From Terrimonas ginsenosidimutans (GTDB lineage Bacteria; Bacteroidota; Bacteroidia; Chitinophagales; Chitinophagaceae), in the NCBI RefSeq assembly GCF_022012415.1, contig NZ_JAKLTR010000012.1, forward strand, positions 178,118 to 242,117: 64,000 nucleotides of DNA, written 5' to 3'. Made by a program: the position numbers and the translations under genes. Positions 25,754 to 33,291 of the stretch are shown here, piece after piece. The notes beneath the pieces are model-generated. The model did no database searches. It was given only the letters and a program-made list of their open reading frames with translations, and was not told the DNA's origin. Positions within the stretch are counted from its first letter, which is position 1, and each line of letters opens with the position of its first letter.

Positions 25754-26064
25754 CTATCCAAATCTCTTCACAATCTCCCTTTCCAATTCATCCCGCTGTG
25801 CCGGGTGCGCGATCTTCGCCAACGCTTCTGCCCGTTGCCGTAAGTTCTTTCCAAACAAATACGCCACGCCGTACTCCGTAACGACATAATGCATATGCGC
25901 ACGTGTTGTCACGACCCCTGCTCCTGCTTTCAGGAAAGGGACGATCTTGGAGCCGCCTTTGCTCGTTGCACGGGTGTAGCCGCACTGCCATGAACAAAAA
26001 CCCTGTCGCCGCTTTTTACAGCCTTCAATGCTTCTTCAGCAGGAACAAATACCGGATCCACCAT
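25754..26064 (-). pseudogene. Acetyl-CoA hydrolase/transferase, internally deleted
   Basis: From the ATG at 26064 the frame reads a family N-terminus, FVPAEEALKAVKSGDRVFVH followed by GSAATP. The sequence then jumps to the family C-terminus in another frame: RATSKGGSKIVPFLKAGAGV, then VTTRAHMHYVVTEYGVAYLF and a tail ending EREIVKRFG with a TAG at 25754. These are the first 31 or so and last 80 or so residues of an enzyme of about 420-430 residues, so roughly 320 codons are missing at about 25970. The join is out of frame. The enzyme family moves CoA between acetate and acyl-CoAs. It lies 68 bp from a family A repeat. Confidence 0.85.
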
Positions 26065-26089
26065 TTAATAAAACTTAAACTTGAAAATC

Positions 26090-26215
26090 ATGAGATGCGA
26101 TTGCTACGGTCAACACCCGGGAAAGTTAAGAGCGGATCAGCATGGCAGGTCAGCTCCGCCAAATGGTCTTACTCCGGTTATTTCATCGAATATAGCAGGT
26201 TGCAGATCACTATGA
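26090..26215 (+). CDS. Possible small cysteine-containing peptide
   Basis: A 41-codon frame starting MRCDCYGQHPGKLRADQHG and ending GCRSL. The context before the ATG (AAACTTAAACTTGAAAATC) is A-rich, as before many genes of this phylum. No family is recognised and it may be chance. It runs divergent from the acetyl-CoA hydrolase remnant; the DNA from 26216 to the operator at 26277 shows nothing else. Confidence 0.25.
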   Translation: MRCDCYGQHPGKLRADQHGRSAPPNGLTPVISSNIAGCRSL

Positions 26216-26276
26216 TATGATGATCATCTTTGTTGTGGATGATTAAGAACACTCCCCTTACTCAATTAAGGACGTA

Positions 26277-26341
26277 TGAGTTAAATCAGTTAACCTGTTG
26301 ACGGTCGTCAAAGAAAATCGTACACCACCTATTTATCTTGC
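26277..26341 (+). promoter_or_regulatory. Membrane operon promoter with tandem Crp/Fnr-type sites
   Basis: TGAGTTAAATCA (26277-26288) and TGACGGTCGTCA (26299-26310, within a perfect TTGAC-N4-GTCAA) are 22 bp apart. Their centres are 55 and 33 bp upstream of TATCTTGC (26334-26341; 4 of 6 positions). The next gene begins 200 bp later, with an AT-rich hairpin element in the leader. Confidence 0.55.
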
Positions 26342-26400
26342 TGGAGACACGGAACCAGTACCGCTTAGTTAACTTAACCTGCTGGTTGTTTCCATAATTA

Positions 26401-26500
26401 AAAATTCAAAAGTAAAAAAATATAAGCGTTCTGGCCGTTTTCTCTGAGAAAGATGAGATCCTGCCTCTTTCCGGATCTTTTACTTTTTGCTTTGAATTTT
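26401..26500. repeat. AT-rich inverted repeat (family D)
   Basis: AAAATTCAAAAGTAAAA (26401-26417) is complementary, with a short insertion, to TTTTACTTTTTGCTTTGAAT and the following TTT (26478-26500). An inner pair of CTGGCCG/CCGGAT-like segments may extend the stem. It lies between the predicted promoter and the first gene of the membrane operon. I see only one copy in the window. Confidence 0.55.
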
Positions 26501-26540
26501 GCCTTCGCTTGTAATGCCATCACCAGTATAAATTCAATTT

Positions 26541-26696
26541 ATGGCAAATAGAGACACACTCGTAACTATCAGCGCATTCATCCTATCCATCTTTGGCTTT
26601 TTTGCATTGGCGGTAAAGTTTGGATCATCAGTCATGAGGGCCTTGCTGGCAAAACTGTATGATCTCATTTTCCGTCACAAAGCCAAAAGCCTCTAA
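26541..26696 (+). CDS. Small single-helix membrane protein
   Basis: A 51-residue protein, MANRDTLVTISAFILSIFGF onward, with one long hydrophobic helix (residues 8-36) and a basic end (RHKAKSL). It ends 10 bp before the ATG of the holin-like gene on the same strand. Its position as first gene after a Crp/Fnr-type promoter and its clean composition make it plausible. No family recognised. Confidence 0.5.
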   Translation: MANRDTLVTISAFILSIFGFFALAVKFGSSVMRALLAKLYDLIFRHKAKSL

Positions 26697-26706
26697 ACAG
26701 ATCGTT

Positions 26707-27114
26707 ATGGATAAAATACATGAAACAGAAAACCTGGATCAGTTTGCAGAAAATATGAAACAGCTGGCACAGGATTACTTTTCGCTGCAAAAGCGCATTG
26801 CCCGGCTTACGCTGATCCGCTACCTGGCAAAGGCCGGTGGAGGTATTATGGATGGAGTAATCCGGTTCATTCTATTGACTGCCGTACTGGTTTTCGCTGC
26901 AATAACGGGCGCATTTTTTTTGAGTGAGCAACTGAAAACTTATGCCGGCGGATTCGGATTAATGACGCTTATCCTGCTCATGATCTCCATACTGATCCAC
27001 CTCGCAAGAAAGGTCCTCTTTGTAAATCCGATCATTCACCGCCTGGTCAAAAAGCTACATGCGGAAACTGATCTAAAGCCGGAAGAATATGAAGACAACA
27101 ATTCAAATCAATAA
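26707..27114 (+). CDS. Holin-III-like membrane protein (DUF1469-type)
   Basis: A 135-residue protein: a charged helical start (MDKIHETENLDQFAENMKQL), an amphipathic region (SLQKRIARLTLIRYL), two transmembrane helices (FILLTAVLVFAAITGAFFL and LMTLILLMISILIHLA) and a charged acidic end. This is the plan of the phage-holin-like/DUF1469 family, in bacterial genomes usually a stress-related inner membrane protein and not a lysis gene. The frame continues upstream to 26659, but homologous layout favours ATG 26707. It overlaps the next gene by 26 bp. Confidence 0.68.
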   Translation: MDKIHETENLDQFAENMKQLAQDYFSLQKRIARLTLIRYLAKAGGGIMDGVIRFILLTAVLVFAAITGAFFLSEQLKTYAGGFGLMTLILLMISILIHLARKVLFVNPIIHRLVKKLHAETDLKPEEYEDNNSNQ

Positions 27115-27364
27115 TCTCAATGATCTTGAAAAAGAATTGGCCAGGCTTCACCAGCAGCTATCGGCAAAAGAAACTGCAATAACGCAGCATTGGGTTGGTC
27201 TTAAAAGAAATGCCTTAAAGCTTTGCTGGAATTCATTCAGAGCAGGATTCGCTTCGAGCATGCTGAAGTCTGTGCTGGGTGGTGAAGCCGACCATCCTGT
27301 AACAATAGCTTTGCGGGATGGTATTAAATGGATAGCTGCCAGGTTTAAGAAGCAGGGAGGCTGA
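27089..27364 (+). CDS. Hypothetical protein, third gene of the membrane operon
   Basis: A 91-residue protein with a helical charged start (LNDLEKELARLHQQLSAKE) and a central weakly hydrophobic stretch (LCWNSFRAGFASSMLKSVLG) that could associate with the membrane, ending KWIAARFKKQGG. The 26-bp overlap with the holin-like gene predicts translational coupling. Trios of a tiny membrane protein, a DUF1469-type protein and a short amphipathic protein occur next to stress genes in this phylum, but I do not recognise the family with certainty. Confidence 0.55.
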   Translation: MKTTIQINNLNDLEKELARLHQQLSAKETAITQHWVGLKRNALKLCWNSFRAGFASSMLKSVLGGEADHPVTIALRDGIKWIAARFKKQGG

Positions 27365-27396
27365 GTTGTTACAACCTTCTTCCGTCTGGCGTACAA

Positions 27397-27563
27397 GTAA
27401 CGCGGCGGACGCAACGATACGCAGCGAGCGCGGCAAAATACAGAATAACTCCATGCTTGTTTCGCGGCGGACGCAACGATATGCAGCGAGTGCGGCAAAA
27501 TACAGAATAAGTTCATGGTTGTTTCGCCGCGTCCGCTGCGTATCGTTGCGGACGCCGCGTTAC
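27397..27563. repeat. Family A palindrome with a duplicated 62-bp unit
   Basis: The left arm at 27397-27434 (GTAACGCGGCGGACGCAACG, then ATACGCAGCGAGCGCGGC) is near-perfectly complementary to 27525-27563. Between them the left half is present twice as exact-length 62-bp units beginning at 27401 and 27463, each ending in a TACAGAATAA...CATG.TTGTTT segment. The second unit differs by a few bases (ATATGCAGCGAGTGCGG). The result is one right arm that can pair with either of two left arms. It lies between convergent genes. Confidence 0.88.
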
Positions 27564-27632
27564 TCCTCCTTCCTTCCAGAAATACCGACTCAAAAAAGAA
27601 ACCCTACGCTATTCATCTGTCAGGATCACCAT

Positions 27633-27848
27633 TCAATGAACAGTCCTCTTCCTCGCGCACGTGTTGAGTCCAAACAAACTATACGCCGGGCAGACGCCGA
27701 CCAAACTCGTCAGCAGGAAAACTGCAGCAACAACCATCAGGACTATAAAACTAAGCCCGTTTACTACGTGGGTCACACACAATAGTATTAAGCCGATCGC
27801 AATGATCGCACGGATGATCCGGTCAGCCAATCCCATATTCTTTTTCAT
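27633..27848 (-). CDS. DUF2892/YgaP-like inner membrane protein
   Basis: A 71-residue protein with two hydrophobic helices (RAIIAIGLILLCVTHVV and IVLMVVAAVFLLTSLVG) separated by NGLS, followed by CPAYSLFGLNTCARK. This is the two-helix domain found at the end of YgaP rhodaneses and alone as DUF2892. The two cysteines flanking the second helix are conserved in the family. Its location near sulfur genes fits a link to rhodanese chemistry, but this copy is separated from them and convergent with the membrane operon. Confidence 0.85.
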   Translation of the reverse strand: MKKNMGLADRIIRAIIAIGLILLCVTHVVNGLSFIVLMVVAAVFLLTSLVGVCPAYSLFGLNTCARKRTVH

Positions 27849-27908
27849 ATTCTTTGTTTTAAATAATCAAAAATTTCTTTAAAAGAACAATAGATTCAAA
27901 ACTTCCAG

Positions 27909-28556
27909 TTAAAAAGCTTTCATTTTTTCTGACTGCTTCGCCAGCACATCCTTTCGCATCATGTCCTTTACGACCAGCAAACCGAATTGATGCGCCATCG
28001 CATTAACAGTTGTCGGGTCGAAAGAACGTGTCTGCGCTGAATACACCTGTCCGTGGTCACTGAGATCATACAGGTTGGTCTCCCAGAAATAACTGGTGGT
28101 TTCAATTGACTTATCTGACTGGTATACGCGATCATAAGTACTTTGGTAATAGTCCCACAATTGATGGTTGTTACCGGGATTATGATCGACACCTCCGGGC
28201 TGATACTTCTGTTTTTCTTTACTGAGCAGAACAATGGTCAATACCGCATCAAAAGAGTTCTCTTCCATTTGGGCAAGCATCTGCGCTTCTGTCAGTCCAT
28301 AAAAGGTATTCGGTTGAAACGCTTCGCATGCACATACGGCCACATAGCCGAGTTTACGAAGATCATCCGCAATATGAGTTTCGATCTTTTCTCTTACGGT
28401 ACGGTCTGGCTCATTGATAAGTCCCAGTATGAGTATTTTATTATAGGCCTTACTGACCATCCCCGGACGGGTCCAGGAGCTGACCATATCGGATGAAGCG
28501 CAACTGACCAGCAGCACCAGTAAAGAAAGGGAAATGGCGGGCAAAGGTTTTCTCAT
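27909..28556 (-). CDS. Lipoprotein of unknown function
   Basis: A 215-residue lipoprotein: signal peptide LPAISLSLLVLLVSC with lipobox cysteine at residue 19. The mature part opens SSWTRPGMVSKAYNKILILG and alternates strands and helices (VREKIETHIADDLRKLGYVA, FDAVLTIVLLSKEK), resembling DUF4136-type lipoproteins only loosely. It lies 60 bp after the DUF2892 gene's start on the same strand. Its promoter has a Crp/Fnr-type site, and the predicted transcription start is almost at the ATG. Confidence 0.7.
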   Translation of the reverse strand: MRKPLPAISLSLLVLLVSCASSDMVSSWTRPGMVSKAYNKILILGLINEPDRTVREKIETHIADDLRKLGYVAVCACEAFQPNTFYGLTEAQMLAQMEENSFDAVLTIVLLSKEKQKYQPGGVDHNPGNNHQLWDYYQSTYDRVYQSDKSIETTSYFWETNLYDLSDHGQVYSAQTRSFDPTTVNAMAHQFGLLVVKDMMRKDVLAKQSEKMKAF

Positions 28557-28560
28557 ACCT

Positions 28561-28603
28561 CCAAAGTATGAATGAAATGATCACCAGCGTATGAGCCAGA
28601 TCA
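28561..28603 (-). promoter_or_regulatory. Lipoprotein promoter with Crp/Fnr-type site
   Basis: TGAGCCAGATCA (28592-28603) resembles the distal site of the membrane operon (both sit in CGTATGAG-N3-(A/G)ATCAGT) and is centred 33 bp upstream of TACTTTGG (minus strand, 28561-28568; 5 of 6 positions). The box ends four bases before the ATG, so the transcript would be leaderless; alternatively GGAGGT there is simply a ribosome binding site. Confidence 0.4.
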
Positions 28604-28780
28604 GTAGCGGAACCAATTGATGTCAGTTGTCGGCATGACAGGCATTTTCAGGAAAGAACATGAAGGATAAGCGAAAATGGAAAATGACCGTAACATAACT
28701 CTCCCGTCGTCAGTCTCAACGGGCCTGCTGTAGCCAACAGGCTGATCACAAGTTGACCTGGGCGCAAGCACATCGTAGCA

Positions 28781-31282
28781 TCATGCTTTCCAACGGCGCT
28801 TCTTCCATTTAACAATTTCATACCAGATAACGCTTACACACCCAATTCCAATACTTAACAGCAATTCGCCGATTCTTAACGCGCCAAAAGAAAAGAAATG
28901 GGTCAATGGCTCTATGTATAGTAAGAGTGCCGTCAACGCAACCGTCGCAATAATGATGATCAATACCAGGTTGTTCTTATAGGTGAGCGTCGTAAAAACA
29001 GAATAGTAAAATGAGCGGTTCACCAGGGTCAGAAATATATTGGCGGTGACAAGACAGGTGAAAACCATTGTCCGGGTAACAGCCTCGTTTGCCCCTTCAC
29101 GCACTGCATACCGGTAACATAGTAAGGTCCCTGCCGTTATCAGCAAGCCCTGAACGATACTGGTCATTAGTTCTTTCCTGTTGAAAAATGTACTGCTGAA
29201 CGGGCGGGGATTGTTTAGCATAGTGTTTTTTTCCATCGGTTCATTCTCATAGATGATCGAGCAGGTTGGTCCCATGATCAATTCCAGGAAAATAATATGC
29301 ACAGGGGTAAAAATGTTCGGATAGATCCATCCCAGTGACAAAGGAATAAAAACCGTTAGTATGATGGGTATGTGAATGGATATAATATACCGGATCGCTT
29401 TCTTAAGATTGGTATATATTTTTCTTCCCATCGCCACCGCATCTACCATTTTTGAAAGGTCATCCTCAACAAGGATCAGCGAAGCAGCCTGTTTGGCAAT
29501 CTGTGTCCCCTTCTTGCCCATGGCAATACCTATATGAGCGGCCTTTAATGCGGGACCATCGTTCACACCATCGCCGGTCATCGCCACGATCTCCTTGTTC
29601 GCCTTCAGCGCATTGATGATCCTTAATTTGGCATCGGGGAACATCCGGGTAAAAATATTGGTATCAGCAACAGTTTTTTTTAAGGATGCATCTGGTAGCT
29701 TCATCAGTTCGTCTCCGCTGATACTTTTTTCATATCCCCTGAAGCCGATCTGTTTGGCGATCGCACCCGTTGTCGCCGCATTGTCACCTGTAATGATCTT
29801 TACGGAAATTCCCGCCGTATAAAAATCCGAAAGCACTTTATGGATATTATCTTTAGGAGGATCGTAGAAGGCAACAATACCTTTGAAGACGAATGGAAAT
29901 TCCTGTTGGCTGGCGGGATAATTATTGCCGGTGAAACCTGATGCCCCTACCGCCAGTACACGATACCCATCCGCGGCAATCGTTTTAATCGCTTCCTGGA
30001 CCTGTTGTAGTTCCGGAATTGATAACCCAGCGATATTCATCAAAGCCTCCGGTGCGCCCTTCGCCGCAATGATGCGCCTGCCCTCCGCATTCTCAAAAAT
30101 ATGTGTCATCATCGGCGGCTTGCCGCTTAATGGATATTCATGGATCATTTTAAACGACGGTCTGTCATCAGCTGTTGTCAGCTTTTCATATTCTTTGTGT
30201 AAAGCGATCTCCATAGGATCAAACGGGATCGGCTCACTTGCCCACATGGCCAGCGTGATCAGTTGCTTTTCATTGTCCGTTAATTCATCAGTAGCTGTTG
30301 TGATCTTACCGGATGTCAATACAAACAATTTTGCCAGGCTCATTTTATTTTCCGTGATCGTTCCCGTTTTATCCGTACAGATCACGGTGGCGCTGCCAAG
30401 CGTTTCAACCGTCTTCATTTGTTTTACCACGATACCGAGTTTCATCAGGCGCCAGGCGCCCAGTGCCATAAAGGTGGTGAATGCCACGGGGATCTCTTCC
30501 GGAAGCACACTCATGGCAAGTGTCAGCGCTTTGAGCAGGCTGTCCAGTATATCGTATGTTTTAAAATAATTGATGGCCCATACAATGACGAACACCACAG
30601 CCCCCGCTATGACCATCTTCTTTACAAAGTTGTTTATCTGTAACTCCAGTGGTGTTTTTTCTTCTTTGATGGATTCAAGACTTTTCCCGATCTTCCCGAG
30701 CCTCGTGGAGTTGCCGGTATGGGTAATCGTAGCAATCGCCAATCCACTTGATACGGTTGTCCCAAAATAGACGATGTTGTCCGTGGACGTTTTATCCTTT
30801 TCAACGGCAAAGGATTCACCTGTTAATATCGATTCGTTTACAGAGAAATCATTTGAATGCACAATGATCCCATCTGCCGCCACCGCTTCGCCTTCTTCCA
30901 TCATAAGACTGTCGCCAACAACCAACTCATCACTCTTTATTTCCGTTACCACACCATTCCTGATCACTTTGCATTTAGGCTGAATAAAATTCTTTAACTG
31001 TGATAATGCATTGCGGCTTCGTGCATCCTGGTACAGGGAGATAGCTGATACTAGTACGATCGCCGATACCATAAAAAGACCGTCGCCGGTATCACCACTG
31101 ATAAAATAGATGGAAGATGCCGCCAGCAGTAAGATCAGCATCGGTTCTTTCAGCAGCCCCACCAGGGTGCTAACAAACCCGGATTCCTTTTTGTACTTCA
31201 GTTCATTTGAACCAAAACTGGCTCTTGCGGCGACGACTTCGCTATCCGTTAATCCCTGTATATTGAAATTATCTACCGGCAT
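28781..31282 (-). CDS. Cation-translocating P-type ATPase (P2-like)
   Basis: An 833-residue transporter with the P-type core: actuator motif LTGESFAVEK, membrane helix 4 with SVLPEEIPVAFTTFMALGAW, phosphorylation site CTDKTGT (Asp 304), nucleotide domain with KGAPEALM, and hinge GDGVNDGPALKAAHIGIAMG. An N-terminal cation-ATPase domain and a C-terminal set of four to six helices are present. No metal-binding CxxC motif occurs at the N-terminus, so it is not a heavy-metal (P1B) pump; helix 4 with PEE suggests Ca2+ or another hard cation. It is a single gene. No TGAC-N4-GTCA site was seen upstream. Confidence 0.92.
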   Translation of the reverse strand: MPVDNFNIQGLTDSEVVAARASFGSNELKYKKESGFVSTLVGLLKEPMLILLLAASSIYFISGDTGDGLFMVSAIVLVSAISLYQDARSRNALSQLKNFIQPKCKVIRNGVVTEIKSDELVVGDSLMMEEGEAVAADGIIVHSNDFSVNESILTGESFAVEKDKTSTDNIVYFGTTVSSGLAIATITHTGNSTRLGKIGKSLESIKEEKTPLELQINNFVKKMVIAGAVVFVIVWAINYFKTYDILDSLLKALTLAMSVLPEEIPVAFTTFMALGAWRLMKLGIVVKQMKTVETLGSATVICTDKTGTITENKMSLAKLFVLTSGKITTATDELTDNEKQLITLAMWASEPIPFDPMEIALHKEYEKLTTADDRPSFKMIHEYPLSGKPPMMTHIFENAEGRRIIAAKGAPEALMNIAGLSIPELQQVQEAIKTIAADGYRVLAVGASGFTGNNYPASQQEFPFVFKGIVAFYDPPKDNIHKVLSDFYTAGISVKIITGDNAATTGAIAKQIGFRGYEKSISGDELMKLPDASLKKTVADTNIFTRMFPDAKLRIINALKANKEIVAMTGDGVNDGPALKAAHIGIAMGKKGTQIAKQAASLILVEDDLSKMVDAVAMGRKIYTNLKKAIRYIISIHIPIILTVFIPLSLGWIYPNIFTPVHIIFLELIMGPTCSIIYENEPMEKNTMLNNPRPFSSTFFNRKELMTSIVQGLLITAGTLLCYRYAVREGANEAVTRTMVFTCLVTANIFLTLVNRSFYYSVFTTLTYKNNLVLIIIIATVALTALLLYIEPLTHFFSFGALRIGELLLSIGIGCVSVIWYEIVKWKKRRWKA

Positions 31283-31478
31283 GAATGATACTGAATTAAT
31301 GATTACTCATCCTTCTTTACAGGCAATCTCCCCCATAAAGACACTTTGAGTATCTGAAGATAGCGATTGTTGATGGTAAACGCTGGACCTGCCGGGTGAA
31401 CGGTGAACATAGTTTAGGATGCCGCAAATGTGGGATAGTAATCGCGTTGCAGGAATCCTTATTGGTTCTGTACATGTT

Positions 31479-32177
31479 TCATTTAGCCGGGATGAATCTA
31501 AACTCCTTAAAGTACCCTTCGGTCCCAATATCAACCCAAAGCCCGATCGCACCATACGATTGAGTACCGCGCGGCTCCATGACGCTCAGGACAGGTATTT
31601 TCCCTTCATTGATGTATAAGCGTCGCGCGTATTTTGTAATCTCCAGTCTGAGGCTGATCCATTCATTCAGGCCTATGTCCGCCCCTGATTCATAAATGCC
31701 CGGCGCTTCACGGCGCAGGCGATCAAACTTATGATCGGGGTAAGCAAAGTATTGAACGGCATGGCTTCGCATGGCAGAATCCGTTGATCGTCCGTTGGAA
31801 GGGCGAAGATAAACGGATTCAAAAGCCTTATCATCCTCTCCGATATAAAAAACGAGACCAATAAAACCACGCGCCTGTTTAAAGGGTGAATCAGGTTTTA
31901 TCCGGCTGAACACCTTAACTTCGATCACTCCTGCACTCACATCATGGGCAAGCCATTTCACATACGTCGGCTGGTCGACTGTTGCCGCCAGCCTTGCAGT
32001 ATCAAATGGTAAGGCTTTAAGGTCGCGTTCCACTTTCAGTATTTGTTCACTACCAGAATCTACAACAGTAGCCTTAACATTAATAGGTTGCCAGGCTCCG
32101 CCCTGCCAGCTGAACTTTTGGTTGCAACCGGCAAGTGCAAGGGCCAGGACGGTGATTATAGTAGGCGTTTTATTCAT
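31479..32177 (-). CDS. Lipoprotein with a concanavalin-like (DUF1080-like) domain
   Basis: A 232-residue lipoprotein: signal peptide ending LALALAGC with lipobox Cys 18. The mature domain has the strand pattern of a laminin G/DUF1080 fold (WLAHDVSAGVIEVKVFSRIK, FIGLVFYIGEDDKAFESVYL, and a closing SYGAIGLWVDIGTEGYFKEF). Such domains bind or process sugars, but the catalytic residues are not clear. The start codon overlaps the stop of the NTF2-like gene by four bases, so it is the last gene of a three-gene operon with an NADP oxidoreductase. Confidence 0.72.
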   Translation of the reverse strand: MNKTPTIITVLALALAGCNQKFSWQGGAWQPINVKATVVDSGSEQILKVERDLKALPFDTARLAATVDQPTYVKWLAHDVSAGVIEVKVFSRIKPDSPFKQARGFIGLVFYIGEDDKAFESVYLRPSNGRSTDSAMRSHAVQYFAYPDHKFDRLRREAPGIYESGADIGLNEWISLRLEITKYARRLYINEGKIPVLSVMEPRGTQSYGAIGLWVDIGTEGYFKEFRFIPAK

Positions 32178-32539
32178 CTTGACGGAAGAATGCGATGATC
32201 CGCGACGGTGTGATAGCGGATCATTCCCTTTTCTATAATAAAAGTATCTGAACCCATCGGTATAGATGCCGTTGGCGATTCGCTGCTCCAGGCAATATAA
32301 GCGACCGGGCCGGAGAGTTCCTGCCGGATCATCTCAAAGGATGAACCGGTAGGAATCAATTGGAAGAAATGTTCAAAGAACGTTCTGATGTTGGCCAGAC
32401 CAACAACCGCACCATCTTTGGTCAGGATCACCGATTCTTCCGAATAATCTTCTAAAATGGCCTCCAGGTCATTTGATCCAAATGCCGAGAGATGATGATG
32501 TAGAACCTCAGCGATGGTTCGTGTTTGCTCTACAGGCAT
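32174..32539 (-). CDS. NTF2-like (SnoaL) small protein
   Basis: A 121-residue protein with the cone-shaped NTF2 fold: helix TRTIAEVLHHHLSAFGSNDL, then EAILEDYSEESVILTKDGAV, NIRTFFEHFFQLIP and strands ending YHTVADHRIL. These proteins are often isomerases or ligand binders; no catalytic residues can be named. It overlaps the lipoprotein gene by four bases and starts 2 bp after the stop of the oxidoreductase gene. Confidence 0.82.
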   Translation of the reverse strand: MPVEQTRTIAEVLHHHLSAFGSNDLEAILEDYSEESVILTKDGAVVGLANIRTFFEHFFQLIPTGSSFEMIRQELSGPVAYIAWSSESPTASIPMGSDTFIIEKGMIRYHTVADHRILPSR

Positions 32540-32541
32540 GC

Positions 32542-33192
32542 TTAAATTTTTGTTTTGGCTTCTGCCAGGGTTACCGTCTTGCCGAGTGCGCCAAACTGGT
32601 GCAGATCGCCGAATACTTCCATCCGGATGGATTGGTCGATGCCGCCAATGCGCAGTGGTTCAAAACCTACAGCACGGATCAGGTCTTCAACAGGTCCATT
32701 GACCGCTGCATCATCTGCTGCATAAAATAACACGGCTTGCTCAGGTGAGCCAAATGCAGCAGCACTCAATGATTCGGCACCGAGGCTTCCCAATGCTTTA
32801 GCAAACCTTGCTCCGGCTGGCAATATTGAGGCGAGTACCTGTCCTGAAGACTGGTCCTGCGGAATGATCTTTTTAAATCCACCTTTTTCATCAGGGGCGA
32901 TCGGGTTAGATGGGTCTATGATGAGTTTGCCGTTCAGTTCGCTTGCGTAAGCTTTCAAAAATTGTTGAATACCATCAAAATAAATGGCGGGGACGATGAT
33001 GTCCGCTTTCGCAATCGCGTCCCTGATCTCAAGCGGTATAGCAAGCGACCCTAGTTCATCAGCGGTCTTTTGCGCTTTTGCCAGTGTTCTTTCTGCTACC
33101 AGGACGGGGCTCCCTGCTTTCACGATGTTTGCCGCCACTACCCGGCCAATACTACCCAGGCCGACCACGGCGATGGTTGAAGTCTTTGTCAT
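32542..33192 (-). CDS. NADPH-dependent F420 reductase-like oxidoreductase
   Basis: A 216-residue Rossmann-fold protein opening TIAVVGLGSIGRVVAANIVK, with a G-x-G-x-x-G NADP loop and a following VAER that suits NADP binding. The middle part (IIDPSNPIAPDEKGGFKK, then ASILPAGARFAKALG) is typical of the F420H2:NADP oxidoreductase-like family. The frame is open to 33255, but a -7 box at 33228-33235 and the family start favour ATG 33192. First gene of a three-gene operon, 99 bp after a Crp-type regulator gene that may control it. Confidence 0.82.
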   Translation of the reverse strand: MTKTSTIAVVGLGSIGRVVAANIVKAGSPVLVAERTLAKAQKTADELGSLAIPLEIRDAIAKADIIVPAIYFDGIQQFLKAYASELNGKLIIDPSNPIAPDEKGGFKKIIPQDQSSGQVLASILPAGARFAKALGSLGAESLSAAAFGSPEQAVLFYAADDAAVNGPVEDLIRAVGFEPLRIGGIDQSIRMEVFGDLHQFGALGKTVTLAEAKTKI

Positions 33193-33227
33193 TGTTTTTG
33201 GGGGAAGGTTTGATTTGCTTCCGGGTA

Positions 33228-33271
33228 CAAAGCTCCGGCCATACCGTGTGTTCAACCAATGATCTTGTTCA
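33228..33271 (-). promoter_or_regulatory. Oxidoreductase operon promoter, possible Crp-type site
   Basis: GAGCTTTG (minus strand, 33228-33235) matches the -7 box in 5 of 6 positions. TGATCTTGTTCA (33260-33271) has the TGA-N6-TCA form and is centred 34 bp upstream. The site sits between the regulator gene and its neighbour, like the better-supported pair at 60.7 kb. It could be chance. Confidence 0.35.
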
Positions 33272-33291
33272 ATAAATAGACTTGATGTAGT

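Noticed and set aside
26707..27114. Prophage lysis module
   Set aside because: A holin-like gene alone, without endolysin or phage structural genes, and with a stress-type promoter, does not support a prophage.
29925..30569. A 214-codon plus-strand frame antisense to the P-type ATPase
   Set aside because: Serine- and alanine-rich shadow of the ATPase codons.
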